Counted from the stretch's first letter, positions 17,691 through 26,995 are shown. The stretch is 64,000 nucleotides of DNA from an uncultured Sphingomonadaceae bacterium (GCA_947494305.1 CANLUL010000001.1:124001-188000), one strand, 5' to 3'. Notes: generated from the sequence alone by a model not told the origin. Translations and numbers: made by a program.

Positions 17691-18749
17691 TCAATCAACT
17701 GATTCGCTGTTCCGGATTTCAATGTGCTGATCTCTATACTCAGATGGCGTTATCCCGACTTCAGTTTTAAACACGCGATTGAATGATGGGATTGAATTAA
17801 ACCCACAGTCGAAAGCGATTTTCGTTATGGACACCTGGGAAAACTCTGCATCGGTCAGCATGGTTTGTGCTTCCTTTATCCGATACGAGTTCACGAATTC
17901 ACGAAAATTCTTGAATGCCAACTGATTATTGATGAGTTTTCGAAGCTCGTGCGTCTGGATGCCTGTTTCCTCTGCCAGCATCTTAAATGTTAGATCAGGA
18001 TGGCGGTGCAAGTTTGTTGCCATAATTTTCTTCAGCCGATCCATCCTTAGCTTTTCATTGGATTTTTGATGCTTGGTCTCTGGAGATTTAGGCTTAGATT
18101 GCATCTCTCGCGCATAGTCATATGCACATATCGCCAGCAATGAGAGGGCGAGTAAAAGAGACAAAAGTGACATGGTGAGATTGAGGCTCGAATAGTAAAT
18201 CGACTCTCGGTAATCAGCATTTGTAACAGCACCTTCGAGCCAGAAAATCCCAACCGGTCTAACTAAACCCTGTACCGCCAAAAGAATGAAAAGTGTGAAA
18301 AGCCAAAGTTCGAGCTGGCTATTTTTTCGACCTTGCCAAAGATTTAGTGCTCCCGATAGAAACACTGCGCTGTAAGCGATGTTGGCTGCAATCACCCGTA
18401 AATTCGCAAGATCACTGTTTGAATGCAGCCAAACTATCAGCGGCGTTGTACAAGTGACAATCGCGAGGTTGAGCGAAACTCTAGGCGGAGTGTGAATCCG
18501 CGATGATACCGCCCAGACTATTGATATTAGAGCGATTGAATAGAAAAAGTGAGTTCCCAGGACGTGGAGCAAGCTTTGCGCTGATATGCCAACGTTCGAA
18601 ATGAACATTCCGCATGAGAACGAGAAATAGCTGAGCGCAATGAGAAGAACATATTTGCGGTGTTTTTGAACCAGCCAGAAAGCCACAAAGGCCAATCCAA
18701 AGATCATGGCCAGCAATGGATTTACGATCCCAATGATCTGCTGACTCAT
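17691..18749 (-). CDS. Membrane-bound AraC-family transcriptional regulator
   Basis: A 352-residue protein with about seven hydrophobic helices in residues 5-215, then a charged linker and a C-terminal AraC/XylS double helix-turn-helix (about 240-340) ending in I-A-F-D-C-G-F-N-S-I-P-S-F-N-R-V-F-K-T-E-V-G-I-T-P-S-E-Y-R, the classic signature. Such fusions place the DNA-binding domain in the cytosol under control of a membrane sensor. The ligand and target genes are unknown. It is AT-richer than its neighbours to the eye, which might mean more recent arrival. It is not clearly in an operon. Confidence 0.9.
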   Translation of the reverse strand: MSQQIIGIVNPLLAMIFGLAFVAFWLVQKHRKYVLLIALSYFSFSCGMFISNVGISAQSLLHVLGTHFFYSIALISIVWAVSSRIHTPPRVSLNLAIVTCTTPLIVWLHSNSDLANLRVIAANIAYSAVFLSGALNLWQGRKNSQLELWLFTLFILLAVQGLVRPVGIFWLEGAVTNADYRESIYYSSLNLTMSLLSLLLALSLLAICAYDYAREMQSKPKSPETKHQKSNEKLRMDRLKKIMATNLHRHPDLTFKMLAEETGIQTHELRKLINNQLAFKNFREFVNSYRIKEAQTMLTDAEFSQVSITKIAFDCGFNSIPSFNRVFKTEVGITPSEYRDQHIEIRNSESVD

Positions 18750-18911
18750 TTTGGAGCCCTTTACCTACCGATACATTCCTCGAAGTTTTTTGAACACTAT
18801 CGATGCCAAATTCAAGCGCATAAAATTCTAGATATGGATTCATCCCAAATGCGGACACTTTAGTAGACTTGATTAACTTCAGGCGATGTCAATTGTTACG
18901 CGGTAAAAGGA

Positions 18912-19418
18912 CTATCGAATTTCCATCACATCACCCGGCGCAAGTGCCAATAAAATTCCATCCATTTCTCGGCGAGCAATTGCAACGCACCCTTCGGTTG
19001 GCTTACCTTCGTTCCAGATATGGAAAAATATCGCGCTGCCATTTCCAGGTTCTGGTGGCGCGTCGTTATGACCCAACACCACTATGATATCATAGAGAGG
19101 ATCGTCACGGATAAGTGTTTCGGCGCTGAATGGGTGGGGCAGGCTAACTGGACGATTATAGTTTGGATCAAGCGGATCATCGGACCAGCCATCCTGTTCG
19201 CTAATCCAACGCCAGGGGAGGGTAATGCCTTTCGGCGGAGTGCTTCTACCAGGTCGGAACAACGCGCCTCGGATTGACCAGGATCCAAGCGGTGTGCAGC
19301 CATCACCTTCGGTCTTTGTATCTGCTGAACAGGCGCCGGATCGACCGATAGTACAGGGGATGGTTTTGTCTTTGAACCTGAGCGTCAGCGCTTTGCTATC
19401 CACTCGGATTGCGTTCAA
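18912..19418 (-). CDS. L,D-transpeptidase (YkuD) domain protein
   Basis: A 168-residue YkuD-type protein. The catalytic site is visible as H133 in F-F-H-I-W and the nucleophile C144 in T-E-G-C-V-A-I. Members either cross-link peptidoglycan 3-3 or attach proteins to it. There is no signal peptide, which is odd for an enzyme of the wall; family members of this short cytosolic-looking kind are common in sphingomonads. The start is TTG and overlaps the ribA stop by four bases, so it is the last gene of xth-ribA-ldt. Confidence 0.85.
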   Translation of the reverse strand: MNAIRVDSKALTLRFKDKTIPCTIGRSGACSADTKTEGDGCTPLGSWSIRGALFRPGRSTPPKGITLPWRWISEQDGWSDDPLDPNYNRPVSLPHPFSAETLIRDDPLYDIIVVLGHNDAPPEPGNGSAIFFHIWNEGKPTEGCVAIARREMDGILLALAPGDVMEIR

Positions 19419-20482
19419 AGCTTATGCCCCGTCCGATCGCGTTTGGTATCCAGATAAAATTCATTGTACGGATTGGCAGTGATCTTAACCGGCAGGCGTT
19501 CCTCAACTTTCACGCCGCAAGCTTCTATTCCTTCGACCTTCTCAGGATTGTTGGTCAGTAATTTTACTTTGGGAATGCTGAGTAGCTCGAGCATCCGTGC
19601 CGCAATCCCGAAGTCTCTTGCATCAATCGCAAACCCCAACCGTTGATTGGCATCCACAGTATCAAAACCCTGATCCTGCAGCGCATAGGCGCGCAGCTTG
19701 TTGATCAAACCAATCCCGCGTCCTTCCTGGCGCAGGTAGAGTAGCACGCCCCAATTCGCCTCGGTCATCTGGCCGAGCGCAGCATGCAGTTGCGGCCCGC
19801 AATCGCATTTTAAACTGCCCAGCACATCGCCTGTCAAACATTCGCTGTGCAAGCGCACTACCGGAGTAGTTTCATCGCGTTTGCCGACCACGAGCGCCAC
19901 ATGATCGGTCGCATCGGCTTCGCTGCGGAAACCATAAATATGCGCCTGTTCATTCGCGGCAACCGGAAGTTTCGCATGCGCGCTGATGATAAGCTTGTTA
20001 GCATCGGCATAAGCAGCGACATCGTCGGCATTCACCTGATCCTCTACTGATTCATCCGCGAGTAGGAAAGCAGGAAGTATACCGCCCAGCCGCGCCAGCT
20101 CCATTGCCGCTTTCGCCGCCTGCGGATTGGCCAGTTCGCTGCTGCGAAACGGCCCCTTCATTGGGTGACGCATGTCTAACACAGGATCCGCTATGGCAAT
20201 GATCTCAGCCGCATTGGCTGCCTCGACGAGATCAATCTGCACCGGCAATTCAGGGTCGGCAGAAGCGCGTTGGTTGAGTAGCTTCAACGTGTCTGCCCGG
20301 CTGGCTGAGATGAGAAGTGAGGGTGCTTTACGACTCTCAAGATACTCATCCAGATTGGCTGTCTCAACCGGCAACAGGTTAAGCGTTTCTCCGTCAGCCT
20401 CAACCCCAATAGGCCAACCGCGACGCAGCGCATCAATGGCTCGCGCGGCTCTTCTGGCCCCAGGAGAGGGTGTTGTGCTCAA
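19415..20482 (-). CDS. ribA: GTP cyclohydrolase II
   Basis: First step of riboflavin synthesis: GTP to 2,5-diamino-6-ribosylamino-4-pyrimidinone phosphate, formate and pyrophosphate. The C-terminal GCHII domain (about 165-345) has the zinc cysteines C215, C226 and C228 and the G-R-G-I-G-L-I-N-K motif. The first ~165 residues resemble a DHBP synthase (RibB) in parts (A-L-R-R-G-W-P-I-G-V-E near the start and L-A-R-L-G-G-I-L-P-A), but the acidic D-R-E-N-E-G-D loop and other catalytic residues are missing, so that half is probably inactive. The TTG start overlaps the xth stop by four bases. Confidence 0.93.
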   Translation of the reverse strand: MSTTPSPGARRAARAIDALRRGWPIGVEADGETLNLLPVETANLDEYLESRKAPSLLISASRADTLKLLNQRASADPELPVQIDLVEAANAAEIIAIADPVLDMRHPMKGPFRSSELANPQAAKAAMELARLGGILPAFLLADESVEDQVNADDVAAYADANKLIISAHAKLPVAANEQAHIYGFRSEADATDHVALVVGKRDETTPVVRLHSECLTGDVLGSLKCDCGPQLHAALGQMTEANWGVLLYLRQEGRGIGLINKLRAYALQDQGFDTVDANQRLGFAIDARDFGIAARMLELLSIPKVKLLTNNPEKVEGIEACGVKVEERLPVKITANPYNEFYLDTKRDRTGHKL

Positions 20483-21273
20483 AATTTAAATTCCGTGATC
20501 AATGGCGCGTGATCGGAAGGTTTGCTCCAGCCGCGCGCATCTTCATGGACAACATGGCCAACTGCATTTTTTTCCAGTTCTGGACTGACCCAGACATGAT
20601 CCAGGCGCCGACCTTTGTCCGATTTGCGCCAGTCGCGTGCGCGGTAACTCCACCATGTGAAGAGGCGCTCCGGATCGGGAATAAATTTACGCCCAATATC
20701 AACCCAGCCATGTGCGTCTTGAAGCTTCTTCATCGTTTCGACTTCCAGCGGGGTGTGGCTAACAACCTTGAGCAGTTGCTTGTGGTTCCAAACGTCGGAT
20801 TCCAGCGGCGCGATGTTGAAATCACCCAGAAGAATCGTCGGTGTTTTGAGATCCTGTGACCAATCCGTCATGCGTTGGTAGAAATCAAGCTTCTGCCCGA
20901 ATTTCGGATTGACTTCGCGGTCAGCAATTTCTCCGCCAGCGGGAATATAGACATTCTCAACCCGGACGCCGTTGCTCAAAATGCCCCCAATATGGCGCGC
21001 CTCGCCATTGGCCTGCCAGTCATTGCGCGTCTGTTCGTGAAGTGGGACACGACTCACCATAGCAACGCCGTGATGCATTGGCTGACCGTTTAGGATTAGG
21101 TGATTGTATCCCAGCCGCCGAAACATCCCTTCCGGAAATTGATCATCGCGTACTTTGGTTTCCTGCAAGCACAAGATGTCTGGTTCTTCCTCACGCAAGA
21201 ATCTCTCTACAATATCGATTCGTGCCCGCACGCTGTTAATATTCCAGCTGACAATTTTTAGGGTATCACTCAT
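20479..21273 (-). CDS. xth: Exodeoxyribonuclease III
   Basis: DNA repair nuclease (AP endonuclease, 3'-5' exonuclease) of 264 residues in the endonuclease/exonuclease/phosphatase fold. Seen: N11 in S-W-N-I-N-S-V, the metal ligand E38 in L-C-L-Q-E-T-K, G-D-F-N with D151 and N153, and the terminal S-D-H with D254 and H255. The frame is open for 16 more codons, but AGGAG before the ATG at 21273 and the family N-terminus settle the start. It leads an operon with ribA and the L,D-transpeptidase. Its 5' leader carries a terminator and a short reading frame. Confidence 0.95.
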   Translation of the reverse strand: MSDTLKIVSWNINSVRARIDIVERFLREEEPDILCLQETKVRDDQFPEGMFRRLGYNHLILNGQPMHHGVAMVSRVPLHEQTRNDWQANGEARHIGGILSNGVRVENVYIPAGGEIADREVNPKFGQKLDFYQRMTDWSQDLKTPTILLGDFNIAPLESDVWNHKQLLKVVSHTPLEVETMKKLQDAHGWVDIGRKFIPDPERLFTWWSYRARDWRKSDKGRRLDHVWVSPELEKNAVGHVVHEDARGWSKPSDHAPLITEFKF

Positions 21274-21356
21274 GGCGCATCTCCTAGCCATGGTTGCGCG
21301 CAAACCCAAGCCCAAAGGCATAGAAAATTTGATAGTCTTTCGAAGGATTTGGAACG

Positions 21357-21377
21357 AAAAACCCCCACCTCCGGGGG
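21357..21377 (-). terminator. Terminator in the leader of the xth operon
   Basis: On the minus strand CCCCC (21377-21373) pairs with GGGGG (21366-21362) around a GGAGGT loop, followed by five T bases. It lies 84 bases before the xth start and 185 bases after the lolA stop. It either ends lolA transcription or acts as a conditional terminator for xth, because an alternative hairpin exists (see the leader entry). Confidence 0.8.
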
Positions 21378-21380
21378 CAT

Positions 21381-21416
21381 TTAGGAGGTGAGGGCTAACT
21401 CGCGTTCGTCACGCAT
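21381..21416 (-). CDS. Possible 11-codon leader peptide before xth
   Basis: ATG at 21416 opens a frame reading MRDERELALTS and stops with TAA at 21381. Its last codons, ACC TCC, form the CACCTCC that can pair with GGAGGTG in the terminator loop. That is the layout of a translation-coupled attenuator. The ribosome site is weak (GGAT about eight bases ahead), and no amino-acid bias is obvious apart from two Arg and two Glu codons. It may be only the chance inside of a small RNA. Confidence 0.3.
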   Translation of the reverse strand: MRDERELALTS

Positions 21417-21438
21417 AGGATGATCCAAGGTTTGTAAC

Positions 21439-21464
21439 GTCAGGTAACAGGGGGAAAACCTGAC
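21439..21464. repeat. Inverted repeat upstream of the leader frame
   Basis: GTCAGGT at 21439-21445 is the exact complement of ACCTGAC at 21458-21464 with a 12-base spacer. It lies between lolA and the leader frame and would form a stem in any RNA from this region. Bases 21378-21562 contain no other gene that I can support. Confidence 0.5.
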
Positions 21465-21562
21465 CGCCTCTTTGCATCCTGTAATCCTTATACGGAGCGG
21501 TTTCTGTCGCTTATATGAACAGAAAGCTGAACATATTCCGCTGGTCGATTGCGCGGCTCAAT

Positions 21563-22192
21563 TCACCGTTTGCCTCGACGTTTCTTGCGTGGATCGGTCC
21601 ATCTAAATGTGCTGTTCGACACCGCAGCACCATATTTTTGGTTTGAGAGTCGGATGGATGTGCGGTTGTTTTTCGAGTCCAAAGAGACCCAGCCGTCCAG
21701 GCTGAGGCCACCTGGCGCACCGGCTTTCTCCTGAAAAACCATGGTGATGACCCCATATTCTGGGCGTTTGGGGTCGCGGATTTCTGCGCTCAGAACATTT
21801 GGATTACGAGTCGGGATTATTTTTGCGTACTTTTTTAAATCGCGCTCAGGATTAAGCAGCGCGCTCAGCGGGCTATTACGTATCGGCCAGCGTTGGACTT
21901 GATTGACTTCATAATCGATCATGGTGAGGGCTTTGCCATCACCGACAATCAGAAGATTCGCTTCCTTGCCATATTGAAACCGAATGCGGCCTGGTTGTTT
22001 CAATGTCAGCTTGCCGTTCAGGATTTGTCCGTTTCGGTTCGACTGGCTGAAGCTAGCCGTCATCGTGTTCATCGAACGCAGATGATTGGAAATCCGATCT
22101 AGCTGATTATTGGGACTTTGCTGAGCGGTCGCAGTGCTGCTGGCCGTGAAGGCGAGCGGAGCGGCGAGCAATGAAATAGCATATTTCAACAT
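21563..22192 (-). CDS. lolA: Outer-membrane lipoprotein carrier LolA-like protein
   Basis: Periplasmic protein of 209 residues with a signal ending at T-A-T-A-Q. The LolA fold features are T-M-T-A-S-F-S-Q, then G-K-L-T-L-K-Q-P-G-R-I-R-F-Q-Y and the strand pattern that follows. LolA carries lipoproteins from the LolCDE transporter to the outer membrane; the region holds several lipoproteins that would be clients. The tail is unusually basic (R-K-K-R-R-G-K-R). It sits 274 bases downstream of ftsK on the same strand, the order found in many alphaproteobacteria. Confidence 0.88.
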   Translation of the reverse strand: MLKYAISLLAAPLAFTASSTATAQQSPNNQLDRISNHLRSMNTMTASFSQSNRNGQILNGKLTLKQPGRIRFQYGKEANLLIVGDGKALTMIDYEVNQVQRWPIRNSPLSALLNPERDLKKYAKIIPTRNPNVLSAEIRDPKRPEYGVITMVFQEKAGAPGGLSLDGWVSLDSKNNRTSIRLSNQKYGAAVSNSTFRWTDPRKKRRGKR

Positions 22193-22466
22193 ATTGAAAA
22201 CTCCAGAATATTTACCGCTTTATTAGCCAATTATGGTTGAACATGTGCTGAACTCCCTGTTCAATTCTCGATCATTGCATCGTCACGCTAGCAATGGCGT
22301 TGGCAAAGGAATATCAATTCCCAAAATTATACACTTTCTACACCTACCGACCTTTCACGGAAAATCCTGCTTTCCGAAACGAAGTCACTGATATTGGTGG
22401 TATCTATGTTTGAAAAGCCATGCACTATATCAATACTCGCTTAGCAGAATGTAGGACAGCGTTTCC

Positions 22467-24770
22467 TTATCTGATCTCACCGTTTTGATCACGTAACACT
22501 TCACGGCGACCAATATGGTTTGGCGGGCTGATAAACTCGTCTTCCTCCATCCGGTCGATAATCCGGGCGGCGGTGTTGTAGCCAATCCGCATTTGCCGTT
22601 GCAGCCAGCTGGTGGAAACCTTCTGACCCTCAAACACGATCTGACAGGCCTGGGCATATTGCCGGTCTTCTTTGCTGTCAGACAGGTCTGCACCGTCGAG
22701 CGCATAACCACCATCTTCTGGTTCTTCGGTTACCGCTTGAATATATTCCGGAGATCCTTGCGAGCGCCAGTGATCGGCCACCGCCTGTACTTCTTCATCC
22801 GAGACAAAAGGTCCGTGGACACGCGTTAGCTGTTTACCGCCGGGCATATAAAGCATGTCGCCTTTGCCGAGCAATTGCTCTGCGCCTTGTTCGCCAAGAA
22901 TGGTCCGTGAGTCGATTTTTGACGTAACGTGGAAGGATATCCGCGTCGGCAGGTTTGCCTTGATCACGCCCGTAATAACATCAACCGATGGTCGCTGTGT
23001 CGCCATGATCAAGTGAATACCTGCGGCACGGGCTTTCTGGGCCAACCGTTGGATCAAGAATTCGACTTCCTTGCCAGCCGTCATCATCAGGTCGGCCAGC
23101 TCGTCTACAATAACGACAATTTTGGGCAACACTTCATATTCAAGCTGCTCTTCTTCATAGATGGGCCGCGATGTTTCAGGATCATATCCTGTTTGGACTT
23201 TGCGGCCCAATGGCTCGCCTTTGGCCTTCGCCGCTTTCACCTTTTCATTAAAATTGGCAAGGTTGCGAACAGAGATTGATGACATCATCCGGTACCGTTC
23301 TTCCATCTGTTCCACCGCCCATTTGAGCGCACGAACCGCTTTCGCAGGCTCTGTCACAACGGGTGATAGTAGATGCGGAATATCGTCATAGGTGCTGAGT
23401 TCCAGCATTTTGGGATCAATCATGATCATTTTGCATTCGTCGGGAGTCAGGCGATAGAGCAGGGAGAGGATCATGCAGTTGAGGCCAACCGATTTACCTG
23501 AGCCGGTAGTGCCAGCGACCAATAGATGCGGCATGGGTCCCAAGTCAGCAATCACCGGATCGCCAGAGATATTTTTACCGAGGATGATGGGTAACTGTCC
23601 GCTTTGATCGGCGAAACTGTCGCTGGCGACCATCTCGTGGAGGACCACCATCTCGCGATCTTTATTAGGCAATTCGATGCCCATTACCGTACGGCCGGGA
23701 ATGGCCGCAACACGAGCGGACAGGGCAGACATATTGCGCGCAATATCTTCGGCTAGTTGGATAACCCGGCTGGCTTTGATACCGGGAGCCGGCTCCAATT
23801 CGTACATGGTAACAACCGGTCCCGGACGGACAGCATTGATCGTGCCTTTCACATGGAAATCATCCAGCACAGACTCTAGCAAACGCGCGTTGCGTTCCAA
23901 TCCAGCTTTATCGAGCACATTCTTCGCCTTTTCTTGCGGCGGGTTCAATAACTCGATCGAAGGCAGCGAATAAGGGCCAAAGAAATCGCCTTGCTTGCCT
24001 TTGTTTACGTCTGCTTTTTTGGGCGGTAGCGCGCGATCACTAATTTCCGGTGGAGGTCGATTGTCCGGTTTAACTTCTTTGCGCGGTGTTGGTTTTTTCG
24101 CTTTGGCCGGTTTCTCATTGCCTTCCGGTTCGATAACCAGCCCTTGATCTTTCTTCCCGAAAGGATTTGTGACTTCAGGAACTTTAAACTCGCGGAATAA
24201 CGGCTTGTCGAGGCGGAGGCTGAAATAGCCCAATGCCGCGCCGCCTGTGATTGCAATAGCCGTGATAACTCCGGAGGCGAGACCACTCCAACTTTGTGAG
24301 ATGGCGCCAAGTCCGGCGTTAATACCATTGCTGGCAAGCAGGCCTGTTAGACCGCCCAGGCCAGATGGCATTTCTGACCCGCCGTTGGGGAACCATAGTG
24401 ACAGGCCCGTTCCGATCAGGGAAATGCCAATGACGCACCACAAAAGCTGCTTTTTCCAATCCGGTTGCGCGATGTTTTTCCATAGGCGATTTGCGAAAAC
24501 GGCGATGAGCGGTAGCAAAATAACCACCGGATAACCGAATAAGAGCAACAACAGGTCGGAGCTGTAAGAGCCAATTGCGCCCATCCAGTTATGTTCGACG
24601 CTACCGGCAGATGTGCTGAAAGAAGGGTCGCTCGCGGAATGACTGGCCAGTGCCAGAAGGAGGAAAATTGCCAATATAAACAGGCTGATAGATCCAATAA
24701 GCGCACCACTACGCAGCAGGCTCAGACGCATCATTTCCCGCCAGTTCGCTTGTTTAGCCTTGCTGGCCAT
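22467..24770 (-). CDS. ftsK: DNA translocase FtsK
   Basis: Septal DNA pump of 767 residues that clears chromosome ends at division. Four or five transmembrane helices (about 22-45, 70-93, 107-125 and 165-185) are followed by a Pro/Lys linker (220-260), the motor with Walker A G420-T-T-G-S-G-K-S427 and Walker B V-V-I-V-D-E-L-A-D-L, and a C-terminal gamma winged helix (about 700-767) that reads the KOPS sequence (S-T-S-W-L-Q-R-Q-M-R-I-G-Y-N-T-A-A). The linker is shorter than in E. coli, as usual for alphaproteobacteria. The ATG has GGGAG ahead. It is divergent from the UbiH gene. Confidence 0.97.
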   Translation of the reverse strand: MASKAKQANWREMMRLSLLRSGALIGSISLFILAIFLLLALASHSASDPSFSTSAGSVEHNWMGAIGSYSSDLLLLLFGYPVVILLPLIAVFANRLWKNIAQPDWKKQLLWCVIGISLIGTGLSLWFPNGGSEMPSGLGGLTGLLASNGINAGLGAISQSWSGLASGVITAIAITGGAALGYFSLRLDKPLFREFKVPEVTNPFGKKDQGLVIEPEGNEKPAKAKKPTPRKEVKPDNRPPPEISDRALPPKKADVNKGKQGDFFGPYSLPSIELLNPPQEKAKNVLDKAGLERNARLLESVLDDFHVKGTINAVRPGPVVTMYELEPAPGIKASRVIQLAEDIARNMSALSARVAAIPGRTVMGIELPNKDREMVVLHEMVASDSFADQSGQLPIILGKNISGDPVIADLGPMPHLLVAGTTGSGKSVGLNCMILSLLYRLTPDECKMIMIDPKMLELSTYDDIPHLLSPVVTEPAKAVRALKWAVEQMEERYRMMSSISVRNLANFNEKVKAAKAKGEPLGRKVQTGYDPETSRPIYEEEQLEYEVLPKIVVIVDELADLMMTAGKEVEFLIQRLAQKARAAGIHLIMATQRPSVDVITGVIKANLPTRISFHVTSKIDSRTILGEQGAEQLLGKGDMLYMPGGKQLTRVHGPFVSDEEVQAVADHWRSQGSPEYIQAVTEEPEDGGYALDGADLSDSKEDRQYAQACQIVFEGQKVSTSWLQRQMRIGYNTAARIIDRMEEDEFISPPNHIGRREVLRDQNGEIR

Positions 24771-24920
24771 TTGTAGCTCCCTGCATCGCCCCAGCCAGAA
24801 ACGTGCATTAACTATATCCCCTTTGCGCGAATCGGGGACTCTCCGTCAAGTTTCTTGATGATTTTTACCCGAATTTGCCTTTCATTAGACTGACCTCAGG
24901 CCTATCTTGGTGCAAAGGAA

Positions 24921-26168
24921 ATGGTGAATTCAGATATGAGCGAAAACAACCAGCATAGTGATGTAATTATTTTGGGTGCCGGTATGATTGGCCTGACTCA
25001 GGCTCTGACACTCGCGGCTCATGGTTTGACCGTTGCGATTATTGATCGTGCGGATCCCGCTGACCTTATCAATCCCGGAAAGGATGAGCGGGTTTCTGCA
25101 ATCAACAGCGCCAGCTGGAATATGTTTGAAGCCATCGGTCTGGCAGACAAGCTAAAGCCAAATGGCTGTGCAATCGAGAAGATCTTGGTCAATGATGGCC
25201 TCAAACCGGGCACGTTAGATTTTGTCCCCGGAGACAATGAAGGTCCGATGGGCGTGATGGTGGAAAATGCCCTGTTGCGACGTCTGCTTTTTGAAGCAGT
25301 CCAGGCAGAAGATGCCATCACTTTGCACATGCCCACACAAGTTGCATCCTGTGATCGGGGTGAACATCGGGTCACTGTCGCATTGGAAGACGGTCAGCAG
25401 CTAACTGCACCTTTGCTAATTGCTGCTGATGGCCGGGGAAGCCGGATGCGCGAAGAAGCGGGAATCATTATGGCCCACTGGCAATATGATCATAACGCGA
25501 TTGTCTGTAAGATTGCGCATGAGAAACCGCATGGTAACACCGCTTATGAGTTATTTTTTCCGTCTGGACCGTTTGCGATCCTGCCGATGTTGGATGATGA
25601 AAATGGCAAACACCGTTCCGCGGTTGTTTGGACTGTATCGCGCAAAGATGGTCCGGCTTTTGCCAATATCAACCAGCGCGCTTTCGTCGCGGAGATGATG
25701 AAACGCACGGGCGGTTTCCTCGGCGAGATTGAATTGTTAACTGATCGCCCGACCTATCCCTTGGGCTTTCACCATAGTTCGCATCTGACGGCGGATCGCA
25801 TGGTGCTAATCGGCGATGCCGGACATGGCATTCATCCGATTGCGGGGCAGGGGCTCAATCTTGGTTTGCGTGATGTGGCGGCGTTGACCGAATGTCTGGT
25901 CGATGCCGCGCGTACAGGATTAGATTTGGCTGATGCTCAGGTGCTCGCGCGTTATGATCGATGGCGAAGTCTGGACAATATGACAGTATCGGCGGCCACC
26001 GATATACTGACCCGGCTATTTGGTTTGCCCGGAGAGACTTCATCGGCGATCCGGCGATTTGGGATTGGATTGGTTCAACGTATCCCACCGCTAAAAGCGC
26101 AATTCATGGCAGAAGCCAAAGGTGAGACTGGTGATCTGCCAAAATTGTTGATGGGGGAAATGGTTTAG
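24921..26168 (+). CDS. UbiH/UbiF/VisC-family FAD-dependent monooxygenase
   Basis: Flavin hydroxylase of the ubiquinone pathway family. The FAD-binding G19-A-G21-M-I-G24 motif is near the N-terminus, and the second signature G-D-A-G-H-G-I-H-P-I-A-G-Q-G-L-N-L-G-L-R-D is complete. Which ring position it hydroxylates cannot be told from sequence alone. The start is uncertain: ATG at 24921 has AAGGA only a few bases ahead, and ATG at 24936 (MSENNQ) is also possible. Its stop codon overlaps the stop codon of the convergent SDR gene in TTAG at 26165-26168. Confidence 0.92.
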   Translation: MVNSDMSENNQHSDVIILGAGMIGLTQALTLAAHGLTVAIIDRADPADLINPGKDERVSAINSASWNMFEAIGLADKLKPNGCAIEKILVNDGLKPGTLDFVPGDNEGPMGVMVENALLRRLLFEAVQAEDAITLHMPTQVASCDRGEHRVTVALEDGQQLTAPLLIAADGRGSRMREEAGIIMAHWQYDHNAIVCKIAHEKPHGNTAYELFFPSGPFAILPMLDDENGKHRSAVVWTVSRKDGPAFANINQRAFVAEMMKRTGGFLGEIELLTDRPTYPLGFHHSSHLTADRMVLIGDAGHGIHPIAGQGLNLGLRDVAALTECLVDAARTGLDLADAQVLARYDRWRSLDNMTVSAATDILTRLFGLPGETSSAIRRFGIGLVQRIPPLKAQFMAEAKGETGDLPKLLMGEMV

Positions 26169-26932
26169 CGCGGACTTTGCCCATCATCGATTTTGACTAC
26201 GGTACCGGTTACCGCATCAGAGGATGGTGACACCAGAAACAATAAAGTACTATCCATTTGCTCAGGCTGGGCAATTCGACCACGCGGGAATTGCTTGTAG
26301 AATTCGCCTGAGCGTTCGACCATTCCATCCGACATATCGGTTTGGAAAAGACCCGGCGCAATGCCGTTAACATTGATATGAAATCTGGACCATTCTACTG
26401 CCAATGCCTCGGTTACGCGAACCACGCCTGCCTTTGTAATCGAATAAAGCGCCGCGCCGTTGCCGCCATAGTTGGTTGCAGCGATGGAGGCGATGTTGAC
26501 AATCCGTCCGGGGGATTTTTCGGCAATCAGAGGGCGTGCAAATTCGTTTGAAAGCGTAAAGACGCTCCTTAGATTGGTGTCCAGAACGTCATCAATCAGT
26601 TCTTGTGACATGCGCGTAGCGTGCTCGGCATCAACGATACCTGCGTTATTGACCAGGATATTGGGTTGCCCCAGAGCATCGGTCACGGATGGTATAATGG
26701 CTTTTAACTGCTGGGCATCCCGGACATCAAGGGCAAAAGCCTGAGCGACGCCACCGTCGGCTTCTATTTCACTAACCAGAGCATCCAACTTATCTTTTCG
26801 CCGCGCTGTACAGGCGACTTTGGAACCGCAAGCGGCGAGCACTTTTGCAAAGCGCAGTCCCAGACCAGCGGAAGCGCCGGTCACAATCGCGGTTTGACCA
26901 CTTAGGTCGATAGAAAAATTTGGTGTTGTCAT
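26165..26932 (-). CDS. Short-chain dehydrogenase/reductase
   Basis: NAD(P)-dependent oxidoreductase of 255 residues. The cofactor motif is T18-G-A-S-A-G-L-G25, the N-N-A-G strand follows, and the catalytic residues are N120, S149, Y163 and K167. The basic residues after the second strand (T-A-R-R-K-D-K) suggest that it prefers NADP. The substrate is unknown. AGGAGG lies well placed before the ATG. It ends inside the stop codon of the UbiH-type gene and has no terminator of its own. Confidence 0.92.
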   Translation of the reverse strand: MTTPNFSIDLSGQTAIVTGASAGLGLRFAKVLAACGSKVACTARRKDKLDALVSEIEADGGVAQAFALDVRDAQQLKAIIPSVTDALGQPNILVNNAGIVDAEHATRMSQELIDDVLDTNLRSVFTLSNEFARPLIAEKSPGRIVNIASIAATNYGGNGAALYSITKAGVVRVTEALAVEWSRFHINVNGIAPGLFQTDMSDGMVERSGEFYKQFPRGRIAQPEQMDSTLLFLVSPSSDAVTGTVVKIDDGQSPR

Positions 26933-26995
26933 ATTCGGGCATCCTCCTGCTGAAGGACGAATGCCCGATATGTTCGATTCAACGCAAGCGCTTAA

